From JBJXHG01 sp046160865 (GTDB lineage Bacteria > Planctomycetota > UBA1135 > GCA-002686595), in contig JBJXHG010000182.1 of the NCBI GenBank assembly GCA_046160865.1, positions 34,167 through 98,166 on the forward strand: a DNA stretch of 64,000 nt, in the 5' to 3' direction. The notes beneath the pieces were generated by a model. The model was not told the DNA's origin. It worked only from the letters and a program-made list of their open reading frames with translations, and made no database searches. Both the position numbers and the translations under genes were made by a program. Below, one piece after another: positions 33,485 to 42,375 of this stretch (the first letter of the stretch is position 1; the number at the start of each line of letters is the position of its first letter).

Positions 33485-34636
33485 ATGTCCGCCTGCATGA
33501 TCCCGGCTCGACGAACGCGCACGATCCACATTCGCGGCTTGCCGGTCGGGGGCGACGCCCCCATCGCCGTCCAGAGCATGGCCGCGACGCGGACCCGCGA
33601 CCTCGACGCGACGCTGCGGCAGATCCGCATCCTGGAAGCCGCGGGCGCGGACCTGATCCGGATCGCAGTCGACAGCCGCGAGGACGTGGCCGCGCTCGCG
33701 ACGCTGCGCCGAGAGACCGACGCACGGCTCTCGGTGGATCTGCAGGAGAGCTATCGCCTCGCGGCCGACGTCGCCCCGCACGTCGACAAGATCCGCTACA
33801 ACCCCGGCCACCTGCACCACCACGAGAAGGCGAAGCCGGTGCGCGAGAAGGTCGCCTTCCTCGTCGACGTCGCGCGCACGCATGGCTGCGCGATCCGCAT
33901 CGGCATCAACGCCGGCTCGATCGCGCCCGACTACAAGGAACGCCACGGTGCCGATCACGTCGCGGCGATCGTCGCGTGCGCGGTCGACCATTGCCGCTTC
34001 ATGGACGAGCTCGGATTCGAGGACTACCTCGTCTCGATCAAGGACTCGGATCCGCGCCTCGTGATCGATGCGAACGTGCGCTTCGCGGACGCGCGTCCCG
34101 ACGTGCCGCTGCACCTCGGCGTCACCGAAGCCGGCCTGCCTCCCGAAGGCATCATCAAGACGCGCATCGCGTTCGAGCAATTGCTCGCGCGCGGCATCGG
34201 CGACACGCTGCGCGTCAGCCTCACGCTGCCCTTCGACGAAAAAGGCAAGGAGATCGAAGTCGGCCGCGAGCTCATCCACGACATCGAGCAAGGCCGCTTC
34301 CGCTCGGTGCCGCCGAACTTCTTCGACGGCTTGAACATCATCGCGTGCCCGAGCTGCTCGCGCGTCGAGAACGAGAAGTTCATCGAGCTCGCCGAGGACG
34401 TCAAACGTCTCACCGCGTACGCGCAAGCGCACGACCTCACGATCGCGGTGATGGGCTGCCGCGTGAACGGACCCGGCGAAACGGACGACGCGGATCTCGG
34501 CCTGTGGTGCGGACCGACGACGGTGAACTTGAAGAAGGGGCCGGAGGAAGTCGGCTCGTTCGGGTACGACGCGATCTTGCCGAAGCTCAAGGAAGAGCTC
34601 GATCGGTTGATCGCGGCGAGGAAATCGCGCGGCTGA
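33485..34636 (+). CDS. ispG: 4-hydroxy-3-methylbut-2-enyl diphosphate synthase IspG (GcpE)
   Basis: Iron-sulfur enzyme of the MEP isoprenoid pathway, converting MEcPP to HMBPP. The 383-residue product has the TIM-barrel opening GGDAPIAVQSMAATRTRDLD, KIRYNPGHLHHHEK and the cluster ligands CPSC (about 285-288) and GCRVNGPGE (about 330). ATG at 33485 and 33497 are both possible; a TATAGA element at about 33479-33484 sits so close that a leaderless transcript starting near 33497 is plausible. The gene is isolated from other pathway genes and converges on the dCTP-deaminase-like gene. Confidence 0.95.
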   Translation: MSACMIPARRTRTIHIRGLPVGGDAPIAVQSMAATRTRDLDATLRQIRILEAAGADLIRIAVDSREDVAALATLRRETDARLSVDLQESYRLAADVAPHVDKIRYNPGHLHHHEKAKPVREKVAFLVDVARTHGCAIRIGINAGSIAPDYKERHGADHVAAIVACAVDHCRFMDELGFEDYLVSIKDSDPRLVIDANVRFADARPDVPLHLGVTEAGLPPEGIIKTRIAFEQLLARGIGDTLRVSLTLPFDEKGKEIEVGRELIHDIEQGRFRSVPPNFFDGLNIIACPSCSRVENEKFIELAEDVKRLTAYAQAHDLTIAVMGCRVNGPGETDDADLGLWCGPTTVNLKKGPEEVGSFGYDAILPKLKEELDRLIAARKSRG

Positions 34637-34718
34637 CTTGTTCACGGACGAACGAGTGGCGAACCGCTGTATTCAATGGCAGCGCTCCTGCGCGAAACGT
34701 CTTGGCCATTCAAGCGAG

Positions 34719-35318
34719 CTATCGAGAGCTTCGACTACCAGAAGGACGGGATTGGTTCTGGAACTGGCTCTCGTTCGGGAACGGAGTGCCGTCTACTTGC
34801 TCGACAATGAGCTGACAGATGGGCGCGTGGGGATATAGAAGGATAGGAATCGGTCCCAGATTGATGATCTCCAGAGTAATCGTGCCCTTATATCCGGAGT
34901 GGATCGTCGGCGCAGTGAAGTGAACCAACATGCCGCAACGAGCGTAAGAGCTGCGACCTTCAACCCTCGCCGCGAGACTAGGTCGATTGCTATCCCCCGC
35001 CGGTAGCTCGACACGTTCGAGCGTCTTGCCAATAACGAACTTGCCAGGGTAGAGCGCGTACGGCTGCTCGTCCGTAATGACTCGGCTCTCGGAGTTCGGA
35101 CCGAAGAGCTCCGCGAATTTCCCACGACGCAAATCGATGCTGACGGCCAAGCCTTCTTTGAAGTATGCGATCTCCGTCCCCAACCGAAGATCGACGGCAC
35201 TTGTTTGATATGGGCACGACGGATGATCTGCTGTGGGACGCCTTGGTGCTGGCTCCGGGTCAATCACGAGCCATTTTTTGTCGAGCGCGTCGTGAATTCT
35301 TTCGTTTGACAGGATCAT
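34719..35318 (-). CDS. dcd: dCTP deaminase-like protein (Dcd family)
   Basis: A 199-residue nucleotide deaminase/dUTPase-fold protein. The signature RSSYARCGMLVHFTAPTIH aligns with the Dcd active site (RSSLARLG...VHVTA), followed by SGYKGTITLEIINLG with the catalytic Glu and a C-terminal QFQNQ segment that closes over substrate. It should turn dCTP into dUTP. The start at 35318 overlaps the small upstream gene by 4 bases (ATGA). Base and codon use are far less GC-rich than the neighbours (ATA, TTG, AAT codons), which suggests acquisition; Dcd proteins also act in phage defence by depleting dCTP. Confidence 0.85.
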   Translation of the reverse strand: MILSNERIHDALDKKWLVIDPEPAPRRPTADHPSCPYQTSAVDLRLGTEIAYFKEGLAVSIDLRRGKFAELFGPNSESRVITDEQPYALYPGKFVIGKTLERVELPAGDSNRPSLAARVEGRSSYARCGMLVHFTAPTIHSGYKGTITLEIINLGPIPILLYPHAPICQLIVEQVDGTPFPNESQFQNQSRPSGSRSSR

Positions 35319-35581
35319 GAGGATACGAGATCGATTTCCCGAACAGGGATGTTGATCTGATCTTCGGTGGGAAGAATCGCCCACCAAATTGTGTCTCGTT
35401 GATAAGTCTCGACCTTGAGCCTACCGCGATGATTCGTCCCTTCGTCAGTGCGGACCAGGCTCTTCGGCACGAAGACTGAGGTCACTTCCGTAGGATTCTC
35501 TGGACGCGGGCTCACCGTTACGGCGAGCTCGTCACTGAACATGCCTTGACCAATGGTGCATCGAAGCCATTTTTCACTCAT
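35315..35581 (-). CDS. Small protein coupled to the Dcd-like gene, unknown
   Basis: An 88-residue soluble protein that I do not recognise. It opens MSEKWLRCTIGQGMFSDELA and is rich in beta-type sequence (VTSVFVPKSLVRTDEG, KVETYQRDTIWWAILP). The ATG has a clear ribosome site (GGAGAA) 8 bases upstream. The last codons overlap the dcd start by 4 bases, so the two proteins are made together. Its base composition matches the Dcd-like gene and not the flanks. A regulator or partner of the deaminase is the simplest guess. Confidence 0.65.
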   Translation of the reverse strand: MSEKWLRCTIGQGMFSDELAVTVSPRPENPTEVTSVFVPKSLVRTDEGTNHRGRLKVETYQRDTIWWAILPTEDQINIPVREIDLVSS

Positions 35582-35967
35582 ATCTTGTTCTCCAAAAATC
35601 TACGCCGGACCGCACGGTATTTCTGTGTCCCACTTAATGTCAAGTCAGCAGGAGCAGAGCGGCTCGATCTCGCGCCCAGGAGCCTGTACCACAGATCGCG
35701 GTGTTCGCAATACCAACCCGTCGGTGTGGGGTCGACCGTCGTGCGCGCATCCGCGCGCGCCGTCGATCCGCACGCGACGAGAAAGTCTGCGCGCCATCCT
35801 CCGTGCGCGAGAGGCAACGATCGGGCTCGGCACATTACCTTCAACGCTGCCGAAGTTCGCGCGGATCAAGCCGGCCGATCGCATAGTCTCAGGAGCAGCG
35901 GACTTCGCTCCCCTCGTCCCTTTCACTCGCACCAGAGGCGCGAGTCTCGGCCGACGCGGAACGAACA
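35582..35967. other. Gap of 386 bases, no gene seen
   Basis: Between the small Dcd-linked gene and the next hypothetical gene, base composition shifts gradually from AT-richer to GC-rich. The frames that cross it lack coding character. It should hold the promoter for the minus-strand Dcd unit near its left end. I see no RNA gene or strong repeat. Confidence 0.4.
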
Positions 35968-36615
35968 CTACCGCCGCAGCGTCGTCATCGGCATCCCGCG
36001 CGCGTCGCGCAACTTCGGCTCGACCACCTCGCGGAAGTAGTTCGAGGCCTCGAACCCCGTCAGGTACTCGCGCATGTGCGCGCCGCCGCCGCCCATCCCC
36101 GTGTTCGCGACGAGCGCCGCCTGTGCGAACGCTGCGCGCCGATCGAGCCCGGCTTGCGTCGCGGCGAGGACGATGCGGCCGACGACCGCGTTCAATTGCT
36201 CGACGTCCGTGCGCAGATCGTCGATCACGACTGCGATGAGCGCGCGCGCGAGGCGCTCTCCGTCCTCGGGCTTGCGGACGAGGTCTGGTGCCTGCTCGAC
36301 GTAGTTCCAGAACAGCGTGAACGCGTGCTCGTTCGAGCCGATGCGCGCGCGGATCTTCGCGCGCTCCTGCGGCAGCACGGTCGGGTAGTAGTCGCACACG
36401 CGATCGAAGAACGCCGACAGATCCACCAACACCTCTTCGCCCGCGCGCCGGCGCGCTTCGACGCCAGCCGCGTCGAGCTCGCTCGCGCTCGGCTTGCGGA
36501 ACAGCCCCGCGAGCTTGCGCTCCTTGCACACGCGCGCGTACTCGGCGTCGAAACGCCCGCGCCATGTCCGCACACGGGACTCGAGCGCCGAAAGTTGTGC
36601 TTCCCAATCTTCCAT
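35968..36615 (-). CDS. Conserved-looking soluble protein, unknown
   Basis: A 215-residue mostly helical protein opening MEDWEAQLSALESRVRTWRG and carrying the block FFDRVCDYYPTVLPQERAKI and later MGGGGAHMREYLTGFEASNY. There is no signal peptide or membrane helix. Charged helices, an even amino-acid mix and the absence of an equally good frame on the other strand support it as a real gene. I know no family for it, and its neighbours give no hint. It is separate from the next minus-strand gene by 152 bases. Confidence 0.55.
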   Translation of the reverse strand: MEDWEAQLSALESRVRTWRGRFDAEYARVCKERKLAGLFRKPSASELDAAGVEARRRAGEEVLVDLSAFFDRVCDYYPTVLPQERAKIRARIGSNEHAFTLFWNYVEQAPDLVRKPEDGERLARALIAVVIDDLRTDVEQLNAVVGRIVLAATQAGLDRRAAFAQAALVANTGMGGGGAHMREYLTGFEASNYFREVVEPKLRDARGMPMTTLRR

Positions 36616-36767
36616 GGATGTCTCGAGCCGCCGACTTCGGCGTGCACGACATCATTCCAACTCGCGCTCGATTTCCAAGGCTCAGGTCGCGCGGCGTGGC
36701 ACTGCCCCCCAGGGCGGCGCGACGGCGCTCACCTCCGTCCGAAGCGCGCACGCAAGCGCGGCCGGAG

Positions 36768-37070
36768 CTACGAGCGCGGCGCGTCGGCGCGCTGCGATGC
36801 TCGCAAGCGGCTGCCGGCAACAAGGAGTAAGAGACCCGCGCTGGCGCGCCACAGCATCCCGGGAATCGCTGCGTGTGTCGCGGCTTTCGTCTCGTTGTAC
36901 GTGCGACGCTCGGAGAAGCCGTGGCGCACGCTCGTGCCTAGGGCCTGGCTCGTCATGTGAAGCACACCCCACACCATCATGGCCATTCCGAGCGCGCTCA
37001 CGATCCAGCCCGCGAGCTCGCGGCGGCGCGCGGGATCGGTGATCGGCAGTCGCGCAGCAGGTTCGTTCAT
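36768..37070 (-). CDS. Small two-helix membrane protein, unknown
   Basis: A 100-residue protein with two hydrophobic helices at about 20-40 (LAGWIVSALGMAMMVWGVLHM) and 69-86 (GMLWRASAGLLLLVAGSRL), separated by a polar loop, and a basic tail. It starts at ATG 37070 and is divergent from hemE, 113 bases away. Such proteins are common next to heme and respiratory genes but this one cannot be assigned. The composition is coding-like; function is unknown. Confidence 0.5.
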   Translation of the reverse strand: MNEPAARLPITDPARRRELAGWIVSALGMAMMVWGVLHMTSQALGTSVRHGFSERRTYNETKAATHAAIPGMLWRASAGLLLLVAGSRLRASQRADAPRS

Positions 37071-37183
37071 CGGCGCCAGTGTAGCGGTCGCAGGTGGTCG
37101 TACGCTGCGCTCGCAACCACAGTCCTCGCACCCGCGCGACTTTCACCGCGGGTCGTGAGTGCCGGCGCTACACTCTGCGCGAT

Positions 37184-38245
37184 ATGTCGACTCCCCTCTC
37201 TTCGCGCGAACGCTTTCTCGCTGCGTGCCGCCGCGAGCCGCTCGAAGCGCCGCCCGCATGGATGATGCGGCAGGCCGGCCGCTATCTGCCGGAGTACCGC
37301 GCGCTGCGCGAGAAGCACGACTTCTTGTCGATGGTGCGTACGCCGGAGCTCGCGTTCGAGGTCACGTGCCAACCGCTCCGGCGCTTCGACATGGACGCGG
37401 CGATCATCTTCTCGGACATCCTCGTGCCGGTCGCCGCGATGGGCATCGACGTCACGTTCCACGAGGGCGAAGGTCCGAAGCTCGCACCGCCGATCCGCAC
37501 CGAGGACGACCTCGAGCGGCTGCACGACTTCGACCCGCACGATGCGACGCGCTTCCTCGGCGAATCGATCCGGCGCGTGCGCGATTTCTTTGGCCTGGAG
37601 AAGGCCGTGATCGGCTTCTGCGGCGCGCCGTGGACGACGGCGAGCTACATGATCGAGGGCGGTTCGAGCCGCAACTTCGAGAAGAGCAAGGAGATGCTGT
37701 ACGGCAATCCCGAGCTCTTCGATCGTCTGTGCACGCGGCTCGTCGACAACCTGATCCCGTATCTCGGGATGCAGATCGAAGCCGGCGCGGACGCGGTGCA
37801 GGTGTTCGACAGCTGGGGTGGCGCGCTCGACGCCGAGACGTATCGCCGCGCCGTCTTGCCGCACGTCAAGCGCTTGGTCGACGGAGCGCGCGCCCACGGC
37901 GCACCCGTGATCCTGTACGTCAACGGCGCCGCGCACTTGCTGCAAGTCCTCGCCGGAGCGATGCCGGACGTGATCGGCATCGATTGGCGAGTGTCGCCGG
38001 CCGAAGCGATCCGCCACGTCGGCGCGCGCACGGCGCTGCAGGGCAATCTCGATCCGTGCGCGCTCTTCGCGCCGCCGTCGGTCGTCGAGCACGAGACGAA
38101 TCGCGTCCTCGACGCCTTCGCCGAGCAAGCGGGCTACATCTTCAACCTCGGCAGCGGCATCCTGCCTGGCACGCCGATCGAGAGCGTGCAGGCGCTGTTC
38201 CGCACGATCCACGCGCGCCGCTCGTCCGAGACGCGCGCGCAATGA
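37184..38245 (+). CDS. hemE: Uroporphyrinogen decarboxylase HemE
   Basis: Decarboxylates uroporphyrinogen III to coproporphyrinogen III. The 353-residue product has the substrate-binding signature PPAWMMRQAGRYLPEYR near residues 24-40, with both Arg residues, and FSDILVPVAAMGI with the catalytic Asp near 75. GFCGAPWTTASYMIEGG is also typical. The ATG at 37184 matches the usual N-terminus (an upstream in-frame start adds 30 residues without homology). hemN follows after 13 bases, so the two act in one heme transcript. Confidence 0.96.
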   Translation: MSTPLSSRERFLAACRREPLEAPPAWMMRQAGRYLPEYRALREKHDFLSMVRTPELAFEVTCQPLRRFDMDAAIIFSDILVPVAAMGIDVTFHEGEGPKLAPPIRTEDDLERLHDFDPHDATRFLGESIRRVRDFFGLEKAVIGFCGAPWTTASYMIEGGSSRNFEKSKEMLYGNPELFDRLCTRLVDNLIPYLGMQIEAGADAVQVFDSWGGALDAETYRRAVLPHVKRLVDGARAHGAPVILYVNGAAHLLQVLAGAMPDVIGIDWRVSPAEAIRHVGARTALQGNLDPCALFAPPSVVEHETNRVLDAFAEQAGYIFNLGSGILPGTPIESVQALFRTIHARRSSETRAQ

Positions 38246-38258
38246 CGGAGCGCGCGGC

Positions 38259-39641
38259 ATGAGCCTCGTGGTCCCGCGCGCTTTGCTCGAAAAGTACGCG
38301 ACGTCGGCGCCGCGCTACACGTCGTATCCAACGGCGGTCGATTGGTCGGCCGATTTCGATCCCGCGCGCTATCCCGAATTGCTGAAGCAGGCAGCCGCGA
38401 AGAGCGCGTCGCTCTCCGTCTACGTGCACCTGCCGTTCTGCGCCGAGCTGTGCCTGTTCTGCGGCTGCAATGTCGTGATCTCGCGCAGCACGACGCGCAT
38501 CGACGCCTACGTCGATCACCTCGTGCGCGAGTTCGCCGCCGTGCGCGCGAGCGGCATCGGGGCGCGTCCGGTGAGCCAGTACCACTGGGGCGGCGGCACG
38601 CCGACGCAACTCTCCATCGCGCAGATGGAGCGCGTGCAGGACGCATTCTGCGAGACGTTCCACGTGGCGCCCGACGCCGAGATCGCGCTCGAAGTCGATC
38701 CGCGCGTGACGACGCGTGATCAAATCAGACGGCTCGCGCACTTCGGCTTCAACCGCATCTCGATGGGCGTGCAGGACTTCGATCCCGAGGTGCAGAAGGC
38801 GATCCACCGCGTGCAATCGGAGGACGAGACGCGCGCGGTCGTCGACGTCGCGCGCGCGTGCGGCATCCGATCCGTCAACGTCGACTTGATCTACGGTCTT
38901 CCGAAGCAATCCGCCGCCGCGTTCGCGCACACCGTCGAGCGCGTGCTCGCGATCCGGCCGGAGCGCGTCGCGCTCTTCCACTATGCGCACGTGCCGTGGA
39001 TGAAGAAGCACCAGAGCGCGCTCGACGTCGGCGCCGCGCCCGAGAGCGACGTCAAGCTCGGGATCTTCACACGCGCCGTCGAGCAGTTCGAAGCGGCCGG
39101 CTACGTGTACATCGGTCTCGACCACTTCGCGTTGCCGGAGGACGAGCTCGCCCGCGCGCTCGCGCAAGGGAAGCTGCAACGCAACTTCATGGGCTACACG
39201 ACGCGGCGCGGCGACGACATGGTGTCGCTCGGCGTGTCGGCGATCGGCGAAGTCGCCGGTTGCTTCGTTCAGAACGCGCCGAACGAAGCCGACTACAAGT
39301 CCCAGGTCGCGACGCGCGGCTTCGCGACGGCGCGCGGGCACGAGCTCACGGCCGACGACCGCCTGCGGCGCGACGTGATCGTCGGCTTGATGTGCAACGG
39401 CGTGCTCGACAAGCGCGCGATCGAGGCGCGGCACGGCATCGATTTTGGTCGCACGTTCGCCGCGGAGCTCGAATCACTGAAGCCTCTCGAGGCGGACGGC
39501 CTCGTCGAGCTCGCGCACGACGCGATCCGCGTCACCGCGCTCGGCCAGCTCTTCCTGCGCAACATCGCGCTGCCGTTCGACCGTTACTACGCGGATAGAC
39601 AGCGGCGCGGCGAAGCGGCGCGCTTCTCGAAGACGTTGTAG
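38259..39641 (+). CDS. hemN: Oxygen-independent coproporphyrinogen III oxidase HemN
   Basis: Radical-SAM enzyme that turns coproporphyrinogen III into protoporphyrinogen IX without oxygen. The 460-residue product has the cluster motif FCAELCLFCGCNV (CxxxCxxC plus the extra Cys of true HemN) near residues 60-72 and the typical HemN opening KYATSAPRYTSYPTAVDWS. The SAM-binding GGGTPTQLS follows near residue 110. Its length fits HemN proper, not the shorter HemW. It converges directly on the ECF fusion gene with zero spacing. Confidence 0.95.
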   Translation: MSLVVPRALLEKYATSAPRYTSYPTAVDWSADFDPARYPELLKQAAAKSASLSVYVHLPFCAELCLFCGCNVVISRSTTRIDAYVDHLVREFAAVRASGIGARPVSQYHWGGGTPTQLSIAQMERVQDAFCETFHVAPDAEIALEVDPRVTTRDQIRRLAHFGFNRISMGVQDFDPEVQKAIHRVQSEDETRAVVDVARACGIRSVNVDLIYGLPKQSAAAFAHTVERVLAIRPERVALFHYAHVPWMKKHQSALDVGAAPESDVKLGIFTRAVEQFEAAGYVYIGLDHFALPEDELARALAQGKLQRNFMGYTTRRGDDMVSLGVSAIGEVAGCFVQNAPNEADYKSQVATRGFATARGHELTADDRLRRDVIVGLMCNGVLDKRAIEARHGIDFGRTFAAELESLKPLEADGLVELAHDAIRVTALGQLFLRNIALPFDRYYADRQRRGEAARFSKTL

Positions 39642-42203
39642 TCACGGCCGCACGATCGTCAGCTCGCCCGCCTTCAGTGTGAGCGGCACGCGCGCGACTT
39701 CCTTGTCGCGCGCGTAGAGCACGATCTCGCGCGAAGTCTCCTCGACGACGACGACTTGCGAACGGCCGTCCTCGATCGGAAAACGCGCCTCCGCGAGCGC
39801 GCCGGACCCTATCCAGCACAGCATGATCTGCGCGTCGCCGTTCTCGTCCAGCGTGGAGAACGCATGCGCGAAGTCGGGTCGTTCGCCGAGGTCCACTTGG
39901 ACGTGGCACTGCAAAGATGCACGCAGCTCCAGCTCCGAGAGCTGCGCGCCCTTCGGTAGCTCGATGTCCTGGACCAGCTTCACCGTGTCACCGCTGAGCT
40001 GGAAATGCAGGTCGTCGCTCACCATCTCGCCGAGGTCGAACCGCCCTTCAGCATCGGTCTCGACACCCCGGATCCAATTCACAGGTTGCTCCGGCAGGAG
40101 CTGTCGGCCGACGTGCACGCGCACTGCGGCGATCGGGACGTTGCGCTTGGAGAGCACACGACCAGCGACCCGCGCGAGCGGCGGATCGCCGGGCAGAGCG
40201 AGCACGACGCCCTCCTCTCCCGCGCGGACGCGCGGTCGAGTCGTCGACCGCAGTGTTTTCCGATCGAGCGCGACGAGCTCGTACTCACGCTCGAGCAGTC
40301 CGTCGATCATGAACTCGCCGCGCTCGTTCGCGGCGAACTCGCTCCGCGCGTGTTGACCGCGGAGCGCGCTCTCGAGGGTGGTTCGCGACGCCATCCACAT
40401 GTCGCCTTCCTTGACGACGAAGCTGCCAAACGGCGTCGGATCCTTGATCCACACGCGCGAGTCGGGTGCGGGACGACCGTCCGCGTCGATGACGCGGCCG
40501 CGGATCTGCAGCGGAGCTTCGCCGAGCACGAGGCGGAAGAACGGCGCGTCGCGCGCGAGCTCGGCGGCGGATGGCAAAGCGACGCGCACCGGACGGCGGC
40601 CCGCCTTCAGCGCGCACAGCCAGCGGTAGTCGCGATTCGGCACGAGCTCACCGCGTTCGTCCTCGACGAACTCGCCGCCGATCGCGTGCTCGAAGTCGAA
40701 CTCGAACGTGCCGTCGGCCTCGGTCGTGCGAATGTCCGCGCCGTGCGAGACGAACGCGCCCTCGGCCGGTCGTCCGTCGGGTTCGAGCACGACACCGCGC
40801 GGCATGACGTGCTGCTCCTCTGGACGGCGCAAGACGACCACGAGATCGAACGTGCTCCGTTCGGGCACCGCGACGCTCTCGAGCTCGAAGCCGGCAGCGC
40901 GCAGCACCAAGCGCGCGTTGCAGACGGGCAGCACCGGGAACTCGAAGCTGCCGTCGGTCGCACTCGTCGTCTGCGGGCACACCTCGATCGCCGTGTCCAA
41001 GACGAGACCGAGGCTCGCACGCAGCTTGTGGTCGATGGTGAGCGAGAGGTCGACTCCGGCGACGGGCGTTTGCCGCTCGTCGAGGACCCGTCCGTGCACG
41101 GCGATCTTCGGCGCCACGACGACGACCGCGAGCGAAGGTGACTCGTCCTTGTTCCAGCGCGGAGCGAGAACGGTCGTGAAGCTCTCGCTTTCGGCCTCGA
41201 GACGCTGGTGGAGCCGCGGAGTGTCGATCTCGAAGTTTCCCTGCACGTCGCTCGTCGCGAGCGCGGGGCCGCGCTTGCGCGCCGGCGCGACGGTCGAATC
41301 GAGCCCTTCGCACACGTCGATCCCCGCCACCGCGAAGCCGTGCGTGTCGACGACGCGACCGCGGACGCGCGGCTTCGGCGCTTCGATGACCGCTGCGGAG
41401 GGCGGTGCTTCGACGGTCGGCGGTGCGACTTCCACGCGCAACGAATTCGCCGTCGCGAGCTCCACCGGCGGCGCGAGCTCGCTCGGTGCGTCGAGCAAGG
41501 CGCTCGCGTGCGCGCCTGCTGGTTCGCCTTCCACGTGCGGTGGATTCGGCGCCGACCAGTACACGACGGCCGCGATCGTTCCCGCGGCAATGGCGACACC
41601 GATTCCGAGCTTCAACTTCGCGTTCACGAGGACACCTCCGGCCGTGCTTGCAGCCACGCGCTCGCTAGAGATCCAAGGCACGACGAGCGCGAGCCATGCG
41701 TTGCGGTCCGAGCCGTGCTCGCGATCGAGCGCTTCCCGCAGCTTCTGCTGCGCGCGCGCGAGCTGCGTCTTGACCGTTTTCACGGGCACGTTCGTGCGGC
41801 GCGCGATCTCGCGTGGCGCGAGCTCGTCGTAGTAGCGCTGTACGACGACGGAGCGATAGGGCTCGGAGAGCGCGAGCACCGCGTCCATCAGCTGGCGTTG
41901 CAGCTCGAGCTGCTCGAGCTGCGCGTCACCCGCCGGTAGCGCTTCGCGGCGTGCCGCATCGTGCTCGCGCGCAACGCGCCGATCGCCCGCGCGCCGGTCT
42001 TGGCGAACGAAGTTCTTCAGCACCGACGCGAGCCAGCCGCGCAGCGACGAGCCCGTGAGCGGCGGCCGCTCGAGCGCCGCGATCCACGTGCGCTGCACGA
42101 GCTCGTCGGCCGTGCTCGCGTCGCGCACGAGCCCGCGCGCAAGGCGCCGCAACCAAGCGGCGTGCTCGAGCAGCTCGTGCGTCGCATCGTGTCGCTCTTC
42201 CAT
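39642..42203 (-). CDS. ECF sigma factor fused to a membrane anchor and Ig-like repeats
   Basis: An 853-residue fusion. Residues 10-75 are sigma region 2 (LARGLVRDASTADELVQRTW, LRGWLASVLKNFVRQDRR) and 103-158 region 4 (LSEPYRSVVVQRYYDELAPR, NVPVKTVKTQLARAQQKL). A membrane helix spans about 198-216. The outer part holds at least five carboxypeptidase-regulatory-type repeats, for example RGRVVDTHGFAVAGIDV, HGRVLDERQTPVAGVDL, RGRVIDADGRPAPDSRV and AGRVLSKRNVPIAAVRV. No separate anti-sigma gene is adjacent. A sensor that keeps or releases a tethered sigma factor is the obvious model. Similar long ECF fusions are known from Planctomycetota. Confidence 0.85.
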   Translation of the reverse strand: MEERHDATHELLEHAAWLRRLARGLVRDASTADELVQRTWIAALERPPLTGSSLRGWLASVLKNFVRQDRRAGDRRVAREHDAARREALPAGDAQLEQLELQRQLMDAVLALSEPYRSVVVQRYYDELAPREIARRTNVPVKTVKTQLARAQQKLREALDREHGSDRNAWLALVVPWISSERVAASTAGGVLVNAKLKLGIGVAIAAGTIAAVVYWSAPNPPHVEGEPAGAHASALLDAPSELAPPVELATANSLRVEVAPPTVEAPPSAAVIEAPKPRVRGRVVDTHGFAVAGIDVCEGLDSTVAPARKRGPALATSDVQGNFEIDTPRLHQRLEAESESFTTVLAPRWNKDESPSLAVVVVAPKIAVHGRVLDERQTPVAGVDLSLTIDHKLRASLGLVLDTAIEVCPQTTSATDGSFEFPVLPVCNARLVLRAAGFELESVAVPERSTFDLVVVLRRPEEQHVMPRGVVLEPDGRPAEGAFVSHGADIRTTEADGTFEFDFEHAIGGEFVEDERGELVPNRDYRWLCALKAGRRPVRVALPSAAELARDAPFFRLVLGEAPLQIRGRVIDADGRPAPDSRVWIKDPTPFGSFVVKEGDMWMASRTTLESALRGQHARSEFAANERGEFMIDGLLEREYELVALDRKTLRSTTRPRVRAGEEGVVLALPGDPPLARVAGRVLSKRNVPIAAVRVHVGRQLLPEQPVNWIRGVETDAEGRFDLGEMVSDDLHFQLSGDTVKLVQDIELPKGAQLSELELRASLQCHVQVDLGERPDFAHAFSTLDENGDAQIMLCWIGSGALAEARFPIEDGRSQVVVVEETSREIVLYARDKEVARVPLTLKAGELTIVRP

Positions 42204-42251
42204 CGTCGTCTCGTCATCAGGATGCCGCGGACCGGCGATCGACTTCGCGAG

Positions 42252-42270
42252 CCGCGAATTTTTTTCGCGG
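42252..42270. promoter_or_regulatory. Hairpin in the divergent region before motA
   Basis: Perfect inverted repeat CCGCGAA-TTTTT-TTCGCGG lies 49 bases upstream of the ECF fusion start and about 105 bases before motA. It could be an operator or a transcript-end structure; it is the only AT-rich patch in this divergent promoter region. Confidence 0.3.
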
Positions 42271-42375
42271 CGTCGTCGCGCCGGAACGTCCTTCCATCCG
42301 GTGATTCAGAGCGGCACGCGCCGGGACCGATACATGTCCCGCGCGCCGTGCCCCACACGGCGTGTTCGCGTCCCC

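Noticed and set aside
33150..33500. Plus-strand frame of 116 codons upstream of ispG
   Set aside because: It spans the hairpin and structured region and has no protein-like pattern; the structured RNA explanation fits better.
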